Positions 7,801 through 13,624 of a stretch of 13,624 nt of DNA are shown piece by piece; position 1 is the first letter of the stretch; each line of letters opens with the position of its first letter. The DNA is from Clostridia bacterium (GTDB lineage: Bacteria > Bacillota > Clostridia > Oscillospirales > UBA644), in the NCBI GenBank assembly GCA_017424085.1, contig JAFPBP010000162.1, positions 1-13,624 on the forward strand, written 5' to 3'. The notes below the pieces were generated by a model, which was not told the DNA's origin, did no database searches, and saw only the letters and a list, made by a program, of their open reading frames with translations. A program made the translations under genes and the position numbers.

Positions 7801-8814
7801 AACCTTGACCGACGCAAACAACTGATTCTTTCCGCCATCGTCTCCGCCTACATTGAAACAGGCGAGCCTGTGGGATCGAAAGCCTTGCTGGATCGGGAGC
7901 ATCTTGGGGTCTCCCCCGCAACGGTCCGCAATGAAATGTCTGAGCTTGAGCGTCTCGGGTACCTGCAGAAAACGCACACGTCCTCAGGGCGCGTTCCTTC
8001 CAATGCGGGATATCGCTATTACGTTCAGACCCTCACTCCTTATCGCTTGACCGAGCGGGAGCAAAACGAGCTGAGCGATGCCTTCCGAACCTGTGTCAGT
8101 CTGGAAGAATTGCTGGAGCAGTCCACGCGGCGCCTTGCCTCCTTTTCGGGATGCACGGTATTCGGCGTTTCCCCCCATTGCCCGGACGGGATTTATCACT
8201 TTGAGGTTCTTCCCGCAGGACGGAGGATCTTTGCGATCATGGTCATCGCTTCAGGCGGAGCCGTGAAGAATTATTTTTACCGCGCGACCGACGACACCTC
8301 ACCCGAGGATGCGGCAACGCTGACAAAGATCATCAACACCGTCTTTTCGGGCTTCCCCATCGATCGGATCGGAAATCTTCGCATCATGCTTCTGGAGCAC
8401 GAAATCCGCGCCCATTGCCCCAAGCACGCGGGCATTGCGGAAACGGTCACAAGAATCCTTTCGGGTGCAAAGGATTACGAGCTGCACATCGGCGGCACGG
8501 AAAACCTGCTGAGTTACCCCGAATTTTCCGACATCGAAACGGCGCGGGGATTTATTGAAATGCTCTCCACGAGGGAGCACATTCTCGAGACATTGCTCGC
8601 AAGTCGGACCTCCGATGAGGTTGAGATCCGCATCGGCGCCGAAAACGGGCTGTTCAAGAGCCCCCACGCAAGCCTGATCACCCTTTCCTATGACAGCAAA
8701 TTTCCCGTTATGCTGGGGCTGATGGGACCCACGCGCATGGACTACGCCCGAACCCTGGCAGGCTGCTCCTACGTTCTTTCCAATCTGAAGGATTTTATCG
8801 AACGGGAATATTAA
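7798..8814 (+). CDS. hrcA: Heat-inducible transcription repressor HrcA
   Basis: HrcA is a dimeric repressor that binds CIRCE and controls class I heat-shock genes. Its activity is kept up by the GroEL chaperonin. The 338 residues match the family (343 in Bacillus). The N-terminal winged helix-turn-helix is clear: IETGEPVGSKALLDREHLG (about 19-37) leads into VSPATVRNEMSELERLGYL (38-56), followed by the wing TSSGRVPSNAGYRYYV (61-76). The remaining GAF-like and dimerisation regions end in NLKDFIEREY. The gene is first in the operon and lies immediately downstream of a perfect CIRCE element, so it should repress itself. The TTG start may keep its level low relative to the chaperones. Grouping with grpE, dnaK and dnaJ confirms the assignment. 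Confidence 0.97.
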   Translation: MNLDRRKQLILSAIVSAYIETGEPVGSKALLDREHLGVSPATVRNEMSELERLGYLQKTHTSSGRVPSNAGYRYYVQTLTPYRLTEREQNELSDAFRTCVSLEELLEQSTRRLASFSGCTVFGVSPHCPDGIYHFEVLPAGRRIFAIMVIASGGAVKNYFYRATDDTSPEDAATLTKIINTVFSGFPIDRIGNLRIMLLEHEIRAHCPKHAGIAETVTRILSGAKDYELHIGGTENLLSYPEFSDIETARGFIEMLSTREHILETLLASRTSDEVEIRIGAENGLFKSPHASLITLSYDSKFPVMLGLMGPTRMDYARTLAGCSYVLSNLKDFIEREY

Positions 8815-8855
8815 ATAGGTAAAAATATTAAAATACAAATAAATGAGGAACCGAA

Positions 8856-9371
8856 ATGAAAGACAAGAAGAAAAAAGACTCGGTTACCGTGGACGACGAA
8901 ACGGTAGAAACCAACGACGTTACGGAGCCCGAAGCCCCCGCAGAGGAAGCGGCAGCCCCCGTCGTTGACGAATGGCACGACCGCTACATCCGACTCGCCG
9001 CGGATTTCGACAACTTCAAAAAACGTTCCAAAACCGAAAAGGATGCCGTTTACGCAAACGCAACGGCGGACACGGTGGCGGAGCTTCTTCCCATCATCGA
9101 CAATTTAGAGCGCGCCTTGACCGCCGCTGAGGACAGCCCCATGAAGGAAGGGGTTGAAATGGTTCTCACGCAGGCACTGAAGGCATTTGAGAAGCTGGGC
9201 GTCACCCCTGCGGGGACCCCCGGTGAGCCCTTTGATCCGAAGATCCACAATGCGGTCATGCATGTGGACGACGATTCTCTGGGAGAAAACACGGTGGCAC
9301 AGGTCCTGCAGAAGGGATATCTTCTGGGCGACAAGGTGATCCGCTACGCCATGGTTGCCGTGGCAAACTGA
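8856..9371 (+). CDS. grpE: GrpE, nucleotide exchange factor of DnaK
   Basis: GrpE is a dimer that speeds ADP release from DnaK and so resets the chaperone cycle. The 171-residue protein starts with a low-complexity charged segment (1-36, lysine-rich, then acidic and alanine/proline-rich) that is normally disordered. It continues into the long coiled-coil helix with RLAADFDNFKKR at 46-57 and LLPIIDNLERAL at 77-88. The C-terminal beta domain that contacts the DnaK ATPase carries GEPFDPKIHNAV at 123-134 and VLQKGYLLGDKVIRYAMV at 150-167, which are family signatures. GAGGA is six bases before the ATG. The 41-base gap after hrcA is AT-rich without a complete promoter, so expression should come from the CIRCE-controlled promoter. 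Confidence 0.96.
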   Translation: MKDKKKKDSVTVDDETVETNDVTEPEAPAEEAAAPVVDEWHDRYIRLAADFDNFKKRSKTEKDAVYANATADTVAELLPIIDNLERALTAAEDSPMKEGVEMVLTQALKAFEKLGVTPAGTPGEPFDPKIHNAVMHVDDDSLGENTVAQVLQKGYLLGDKVIRYAMVAVAN

Positions 9372-9422
9372 TTGGTAAACAAATATCTTTTAATATGTAT
9401 GAATTCTTAGGAGGAATTTACA

Positions 9423-11252
9423 ATGGGTAAAATTATCGGAATAGATCTTGGTACGACCAACTCCTGCGTCGCCATTATGGAAGGCGGAGAACCGGTCGTT
9501 ATCGCAAACGCAGAAGGCGCAAGAACCACCCCTTCCGTGGTGGCATTCTCCAAGTCGGGCGAACGCATGGTCGGTCAGGTGGCAAAGCGCCAGGCGATCA
9601 CCAACCCCGACAGAACCATCATCTCCATCAAGCGTGACATGGGCACCGACAAGAAGGTCTCCATCGACGGCACCGACTACACCCCCGAAATGATCTCTGC
9701 CATGACCCTGCAGAAGCTGAAGGCGGATGCCGAAGCATATCTGGGCGAAAAGGTAACTCAGGCAGTCATCACCGTTCCCGCATACTTCAACGACTCTCAG
9801 CGTCAGGCGACCAAGAACGCCGGCACCATCGCAGGTCTTGAGGTTCTGCGTATCATCAACGAGCCCACAGCAGCTGCCCTTGCTTACGGCGTAGACAAGG
9901 AAACCTCTCAGAAGGTTATGGTTTACGACCTGGGCGGCGGTACCTTCGACGTATCCATTCTGGACATCGGCGACGGCGTTTTCGAGGTTATGGCAACCAA
10001 CGGTAACACCCGTCTGGGCGGCGATGACTTCGACGAGCGCATCATGAACTACCTGGTCTCCGAATTCAAGAAAGAAAACGGCATTGACCTGAGCACCGAC
10101 AAGATGGCAATGCAGAGACTGAAGGAAGCGGCTGAAAAGGCGAAGATCGAGCTTTCGGGTATGACCACCTCCAACATCAACCTTCCCTTCATCACCGCAG
10201 ACGCTACCGGTCCCAAGCACATGGATATCACCATCACCCGCGCAAAGTTCAACGAGCTGACCGCAGATCTGGTGGAAGACACCATGACTCCCACCAAGAA
10301 AGCACTCAACGACGCAGGTCTGACCCCCGCTCAGATCGATAAGGTTCTGCTGGTCGGCGGATCCTCCCGTATTCCCGCAGTTCAGGAAAAGCTCAAGTCC
10401 TTCCTCGGGAAAGAACCCCACAAGGGTATCAACCCCGACGAGTGCGTAGCCGTTGGCGCTGCCATTCAGGGCGGTATTCTGGGCGGCGACGTTCAGGGGC
10501 TGGTTCTGCTGGACGTTACTCCCCTTTCTCTGGGCGTTGAGACCTACGGCGGCATTTCCACCAAACTCATCGAGCGCAACACCACCATTCCCGTAAAGAA
10601 GAGCCAGATCTTCACCACCGCCGCAGACAATCAAACCTCCGTTGAGGTTCACGTACTGCAGGGTGAACGCGAAATGGCAGCCGATAACAAGTCTCTCGGT
10701 CGCTTCCATCTGGACGGCATTCCTGCCGCTCCCAAGCAGGTTCCTCAGATCGAGGTCACCTTCGACATTGACGCAAACGGCATCGTAAACGTCAGCGCCA
10801 AGGATCTGGGCACGGGCAAGGAACAGAAGATCACCATCACCGCCTCCACCAACATGTCCAAGGACGATATCGATAAGGCAGTTCAGGAAGCTGAAAAGTT
10901 CGCCGAAGAAGATAAGAAGCGCCGTGAAGAGGTTGAGATCCGCAACAATGCAGATCAGATGATCTATCAGTGCGAAAAGTCCATGAACGATATGGGCGAC
11001 AAGCTGACCGACGCCGACAAGGCTCCCGTCAACGAGCAGATCGAAAAGGTCAAGGAAGCAGTCAAGAGCAACAATACCGACGCGATCAAAGCCGCAACCG
11101 AAGAGCTGCAGCAGAGATTCTACAAGATCGCCGAAAAGATCTACGCTCAGCAGCAGCCTCAGGGCAACGTGGCTCCCGATGCAGGTGCAGAGCAGCCCGA
11201 ATCCAACGGCAACGTAAACGTTGACGACTTCAAGGTTGACGACAACGACTGA
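9423..11252 (+). CDS. dnaK: Molecular chaperone DnaK (Hsp70)
   Basis: DnaK binds exposed hydrophobic stretches of unfolded proteins in an ATP-driven cycle with DnaJ and GrpE. The 609 residues fit the Gram-positive class (Bacillus about 611). The stretch between ITNPDRTIISIKRDMG and YTPEMISAM lacks the insertion of some 25 residues seen in proteobacterial DnaK. ATP-binding motifs are DLGTTNS at 8-14, DLGGGTFDVS at 169-178 and VGGSSRIP at 311-318. The interdomain linker VLLDVTPLSLG is at 361-371, followed by the beta substrate-binding domain and a helical lid ending in a Q-rich, then acidic tail. The last residues (VNVDDFKVDDND) are acidic but do not show the EVD-type ending common in the family. 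A perfect AGGAGG is eight bases before the ATG, in keeping with high expression. Codon use strongly avoids TTA, CTA and TCA in the first two thirds. Confidence 0.98.
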   Translation: MGKIIGIDLGTTNSCVAIMEGGEPVVIANAEGARTTPSVVAFSKSGERMVGQVAKRQAITNPDRTIISIKRDMGTDKKVSIDGTDYTPEMISAMTLQKLKADAEAYLGEKVTQAVITVPAYFNDSQRQATKNAGTIAGLEVLRIINEPTAAALAYGVDKETSQKVMVYDLGGGTFDVSILDIGDGVFEVMATNGNTRLGGDDFDERIMNYLVSEFKKENGIDLSTDKMAMQRLKEAAEKAKIELSGMTTSNINLPFITADATGPKHMDITITRAKFNELTADLVEDTMTPTKKALNDAGLTPAQIDKVLLVGGSSRIPAVQEKLKSFLGKEPHKGINPDECVAVGAAIQGGILGGDVQGLVLLDVTPLSLGVETYGGISTKLIERNTTIPVKKSQIFTTAADNQTSVEVHVLQGEREMAADNKSLGRFHLDGIPAAPKQVPQIEVTFDIDANGIVNVSAKDLGTGKEQKITITASTNMSKDDIDKAVQEAEKFAEEDKKRREEVEIRNNADQMIYQCEKSMNDMGDKLTDADKAPVNEQIEKVKEAVKSNNTDAIKAATEELQQRFYKIAEKIYAQQQPQGNVAPDAGAEQPESNGNVNVDDFKVDDND

Positions 11253-11270
11253 TTTTCCAAAAATATCCGC

Positions 11271-11300
11271 ATATCAAGGGGAAGCTTCTCCCCTTGATAT
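11271..11300 (+). other. Strong intergenic hairpin between dnaK and dnaJ
   Basis: ATATCAAGGGGA at 11271-11282 pairs perfectly with TCCCCTTGATAT at 11289-11300, giving a 12-bp stem with a 6-base loop (AGCTTC). No run of T follows, so it is not a standard rho-independent terminator. It ends 10 bases before the dnaJ Shine-Dalgarno. Likely roles are 3' protection of dnaK mRNA, an RNase processing site, or partial attenuation that keeps dnaJ below dnaK. The function is inferred and only the structure is seen. Confidence 0.8.
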
Positions 11301-11319
11301 GTTCGTGTAAGAGGAACAT

Positions 11320-12483
11320 ATGGCAGACAAGAAAGATTACTACGAGGTCCTTGGCGTTGAAAAGAGCGCCGGCGCCGACGAGTTAAAAAAAGCCTATCGC
11401 CAACAAGCGAAAAAATATCACCCCGACCTGAATCCCGGGAACAAGGAAGCGGAGCAGAAATTCAAGGAAGTCAACGAGGCTTACGAGGTTCTGTCCGATG
11501 CGGATAAGCGCGCGAAGTACGACCAGTTCGGACATGCGGGCGTGGATCCCAATTACGGGGCGGGCGCCGGTGGCTACGGTGGATACGGCGGAGCCTATAC
11601 GAACGTTGACATCGGCGATATTTTCGGCGATGTATTCGGTAATTTCTTCGGAGGCGGCGGATCGACCCGCCGTCGCAATCAGGCAATTCCCGGAGACGAC
11701 GTGGATACCAATATCACGCTGACCTTTGAAGAGGCGATTTTCGGTTGCAAAAAGACCATCAACGTGACCCGAAAGGAAACCTGCTCCGAATGTAACGGAT
11801 CGGGTGCCGCAAAGGGAACCACGGCGGAGACCTGTCCCACCTGTCGCGGTACGGGTCGGGTCCGCACCGTATCTCAAACCATGTTCGGCGCCATGCAGAG
11901 CGAGCGGACCTGCACCAACTGTTACGGTACGGGTAAGATCATCAAGACTCCCTGTAAGAACTGTAACGGCACGGGACAGGAACGCAAGCAACGCTCCATC
12001 ACCGTAAATATCCCCGCAGGCATTGCCAACGGTCAGGTCATCACCCTGAACGGTCAAGGATGTCACGGTCTGAAGGGCGGTCCCGCAGGCGATCTGAACA
12101 TTTCGGTCACGGTTCGCCCTCACGCTATCTTTGAGCGTAAGAATTTCGACCTCTTCTGTGATTTCCCCGTCACCTTCACGCAAGCGGCGCTGGGGTGCGA
12201 CATTGAAGTGCCCCTTCCCGACGGGTCCAAGGAGCCTCAGCACATTTCCGACGGAACCCAGAGCGGAACGGTTCTGAACCTGAAGGGCAAGGGTGTCCCC
12301 TATCTGAATTCCAAGGGCAAGGGAAATCTTTACGTGCGAATCGTCGTGGAGACCCCCACGAATCTGAATTCCCGTCAAAAGGAGCTTTTGAAGGAATTCG
12401 ATGCCATTGCCAGCGGAAGATCCTACGAAAAACGCAAGTCCTTCGCTGACAAGGTACGCAAATTCCTCGGAGCCGAAGAATAA
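11320..12483 (+). CDS. dnaJ: Chaperone DnaJ (Hsp40, type I)
   Basis: DnaJ delivers substrates to DnaK and stimulates its ATPase. The 387-residue protein is a complete class I J-protein. The J domain (about 5-70) has the invariant HPD at 34-36 and ends in KRAKYDQFGHAG. It is followed by a glycine-rich linker (about 77-115) with many Gly and Tyr residues and few Phe until DIFGDVFGNFFGGGG. Four zinc-binding CxxCxGxG repeats lie at C155/C158, C172/C175, C198/C201 and C212/C215, forming two zinc centres. The C-terminal substrate domains contain NIPAGIANGQ and PLPDGS. The ATG has GAGGA four bases upstream and lies 67 bases after dnaK, downstream of a strong hairpin. It is the last gene of the heat-shock operon, and a good terminator follows 10 bases after the stop. 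Confidence 0.98.
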   Translation: MADKKDYYEVLGVEKSAGADELKKAYRQQAKKYHPDLNPGNKEAEQKFKEVNEAYEVLSDADKRAKYDQFGHAGVDPNYGAGAGGYGGYGGAYTNVDIGDIFGDVFGNFFGGGGSTRRRNQAIPGDDVDTNITLTFEEAIFGCKKTINVTRKETCSECNGSGAAKGTTAETCPTCRGTGRVRTVSQTMFGAMQSERTCTNCYGTGKIIKTPCKNCNGTGQERKQRSITVNIPAGIANGQVITLNGQGCHGLKGGPAGDLNISVTVRPHAIFERKNFDLFCDFPVTFTQAALGCDIEVPLPDGSKEPQHISDGTQSGTVLNLKGKGVPYLNSKGKGNLYVRIVVETPTNLNSRQKELLKEFDAIASGRSYEKRKSFADKVRKFLGAEE

Positions 12484-12493
12484 GTAAAACAAC

Positions 12494-12528
12494 GCTTCCC
12501 CGTTTTCTGAGCGGGGAAGCATTTTTTA
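12494..12528 (+). terminator. Rho-independent terminator after dnaJ
   Basis: GCTTCCCCG at 12494-12502 pairs with CGGGGAAGC at 12512-12520 (9 bp, mostly GC, 9-base loop) and is followed by ATTTTTTAA. This is a classic intrinsic terminator. It closes the hrcA-grpE-dnaK-dnaJ transcript and separates it from the next unit. Confidence 0.93.
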
Positions 12529-12563
12529 ATCAAAACTTCGGCAAAAAATGGCGCTTTGCACAC

Positions 12564-12592
12564 TTGATTTCCGTCGAAAAACATGCTATAAT
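12564..12592 (+). promoter_or_regulatory. Promoter of the glycyl radical enzyme gene
   Basis: A -35 box TTGATT at 12564-12569 and a perfect -10 box TATAAT at 12587-12592 are 17 bases apart. TGC before the -10 makes it an extended -10 promoter. Initiation is expected near 12598-12600. Because it follows the dnaJ terminator, the downstream gene is an independent unit. Any coding start should therefore lie after about 12600, which rules out the in-frame ATG at 12548. Confidence 0.8.
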
Positions 12593-12618
12593 GATCGTAT
12601 AAGGATCTATTCAATCGT

Positions 12619-13624
12619 ATGCCGCAGGAGCCCCATTCCTCCCATGTCCGTGGCAAACGAGCCCTGCAGTCTGAGCGAGAGAAAGGCGCTTGCCTTGAAA
12701 ATGACCTTCGACACCATGCCTGTCTACATCGTTCCGAAGGAATTGATCGTGGGCAGACCTACTATACTCCCCTCCCGGGAAACGAGGATGGGCACGATCA
12801 TACAAAATACTCTCCCAAAGCCCCCGTAAAATACATCAACGAGCAGGATATCGCCCTCTTCGGTTGCGATCAAAGTTATCGGAACCGCACTCATTTTACG
12901 CCCGATTTCAGTATTATCCTGAACAAGGGCATCGGAGGAATACTCCGTGACGCAGAAGAGAGAAAGATGGATTCGTCCCTGCATGCGCTGAATCGTGAAT
13001 TCCTTTCGGCTGTGACTATTGCATACCGCGGGCTTCAGAATCTGATCCTTCGCTATGCCACCGAAGCGGAAGCCATGGCAAACGACGCAGACGGCGCAGA
13101 TCGAAAAGAACTTTTCAGGATTGCTGAGATTTGCAGAAAAATCAGCGCGGATCCTCCCTCGAATTTCCACGAAGCGGTCCAGCTTCTGTGGTTTGCCCAC
13201 CTGGGAACCATCGTGGAAAGCTTTGAACTGATCAATTACGGGCGGCTGGACGTCCTTTTGGGTGAATTTTTAGGTGACACACCCCGCGAAGAAGCCGCAC
13301 AGCTGATCGAATGCCTACTCTTGAAGATGTACGACCAGACTGATCTGGTCAGCCATTATCCCGGACACTATTCGGGTCAGCTGGTGGTCACGCTCGGAGG
13401 CATTTTACCAAACGGCGAAAACGCCGTAAACGAAGTTACGATGATGTTTTTGGACGGCATCGATCACGTTCGGTTACCCGATCCCGAGTTCAACCTTCGG
13501 ATCAGCAGTAAGAATCCTCCCGATTTTTTGGATCGGGCGGCGGAGTTGACCGTCAGTGGGTGCAATTACGTCTCCTATTACAACGACGATCTGTTCGTGG
13601 AAAATCTTCACCAAAGCGGAATTC
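12619..13624 (+). CDS. Glycyl radical enzyme of the pyruvate formate-lyase superfamily, 3' end outside the window, with apparent frameshift
   Basis: Glycyl radical enzymes use a radical on a C-terminal glycine and an active-site cysteine for anaerobic chemistry such as C-C, C-N or C-O bond cleavage. Frame 1 is open from the ATG at 12619 to the window end. From 12757 on it encodes about 289 residues with superfamily features: PVKYINEQD, HFTPDFSIILNKGIGG, an RYATEAEAMAND helix, FHEAVQLLWFAHL, GRLDVLLGEF, LGGILPNGENAVNEVT and VRLPDPEFNLRIS. Before 12757, however, the recognisable residues (SERKALALKMTFDTMPVYI then KELIVGR) lie in the next frame, open from the ATG at 12644. One missing base near 12755-12758 would join them as IVGR-TYYTPLPGNEDG. 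The translation of 12619-12756 in frame 1 is thus probably not native. The true start is uncertain, since AGGAG lies 13 bases before 12644. The catalytic Cys and radical Gly fall beyond the window, so the substrate cannot be named. It may be a pseudogene or contain a sequence error. Confidence 0.75.
   Translation, partial: MPQEPHSSHVRGKRALQSEREKGACLENDLRHHACLHRSEGIDRGQTYYTPLPGNEDGHDHTKYSPKAPVKYINEQDIALFGCDQSYRNRTHFTPDFSIILNKGIGGILRDAEERKMDSSLHALNREFLSAVTIAYRGLQNLILRYATEAEAMANDADGADRKELFRIAEICRKISADPPSNFHEAVQLLWFAHLGTIVESFELINYGRLDVLLGEFLGDTPREEAAQLIECLLLKMYDQTDLVSHYPGHYSGQLVVTLGGILPNGENAVNEVTMMFLDGIDHVRLPDPEFNLRISSKNPPDFLDRAAELTVSGCNYVSYYNDDLFVENLHQSGI
12749..12765 (+). other. Apparent single-base deletion (frameshift site)
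   Basis: Upstream, the frame starting at 12644 reads VGR at 12749-12757. Downstream, the frame starting at 12757 reads TYYTP. Re-reading one base (the A at 12757) joins them into the expected run of the protein family. No slippery heptamer of the X-XXY-YYZ type is present here, so a deletion or sequencing error is more likely than programmed frameshifting. Confidence 0.6.

Noticed and set aside
8815..8855. A possible promoter in the AT-rich hrcA-grpE gap
   Set aside because: TAAAAT-like boxes occur but no -35 box at a suitable distance is visible.
9372..9422. A possible second promoter (TTGGTA and TAATAT) before dnaK
   Set aside because: The spacer would be only 13 bases, too short for a sigma-A promoter. 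The match is chance in an AT-rich gap.
9390..10709. A 439-codon minus-strand open frame opposite dnaK
   Set aside because: Same cause as for cysS: register-matched shadow of a highly biased gene. It has no separate ribosome binding site or family match.
12749..12765. Programmed -1 frameshifting in the glycyl radical enzyme gene
   Set aside because: No slippery heptamer is at the junction, and this enzyme class is not known for programmed frameshifting. A base loss or sequence error is simpler.
12548..12829. A 93-codon frame taken as a separate small gene
   Set aside because: Its start lies upstream of the mapped promoter elements, so it would not be transcribed from there. Its C-terminal half is the N-terminal part of the glycyl radical enzyme, cut off by the frameshift.
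1..13624. CRISPR arrays, tRNA or rRNA genes, insertion sequences and phage genes
   Set aside because: Reading both strands shows no repeat-spacer pattern, no tRNA-like cloverleaf in the few gaps, no transposase-like protein and no terminal inverted repeats. The window is almost fully taken up by core genes.

Overview
The window is one strand of tightly packed housekeeping genes, all reading left to right. It is best explained as the chromosome of an anaerobic Bacillota of class Clostridia. Support for this comes from a perfect CIRCE operator in front of an hrcA-grpE-dnaK-dnaJ operon, a DnaK of the Gram-positive length class (no insertion in the ATPase domain), good sigma-A type promoters, strong purine-rich ribosome binding sites, TTG starts, and a glycyl radical enzyme at the right end (an oxygen-sensitive class). 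The base composition is moderately GC-rich with many CCC and GGC codons, which would suit an uncultured gut Oscillospirales-like lineage. That finer placement is inference.

Region 1 (1-7641): recA (5' end missing), recX, rimO, pgsA, cysE, cysS and recG. The gaps run from a 4-base overlap to 27 bases, and I see no internal promoter or terminator, so this looks like one transcript or a few overlapping ones. It joins recombination (RecA, its modulator RecX, the branch-migration helicase RecG), ribosomal protein S12 modification (RimO), phosphatidylglycerol synthesis (PgsA), and two linked cysteine steps: SAT makes the cysteine precursor O-acetylserine and CysRS charges cysteine onto tRNA.

Region 2 (7642-12530): the class I heat-shock operon. 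A consensus promoter (TTGACA, 17 bases, TACAAT) is followed directly by a perfect CIRCE operator, then hrcA (TTG start), grpE, dnaK, a strong 12-bp hairpin without a U-tract, dnaJ, and a clear rho-independent terminator. HrcA represses its own operon through CIRCE, and GrpE and DnaJ are the nucleotide exchange factor and J-protein of DnaK.

Region 3 (12531-13624): a new transcription unit with its own extended -10 promoter and the N-terminal part of a pyruvate formate-lyase-superfamily glycyl radical enzyme, cut by the window edge. Its conserved N-terminal residues lie in one frame and the rest in another, so it carries an apparent single-base deletion near 12755-12758. This is either a real broken gene or a sequence error.

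Most of the window is ordinary core genome. I found no convincing new system. The points most worth a second look are the frameshifted glycyl radical enzyme of unknown substrate, the dnaK-dnaJ intergenic hairpin, the cysE-cysS insertion in a recombination gene run, and an altered RecA loop L2.
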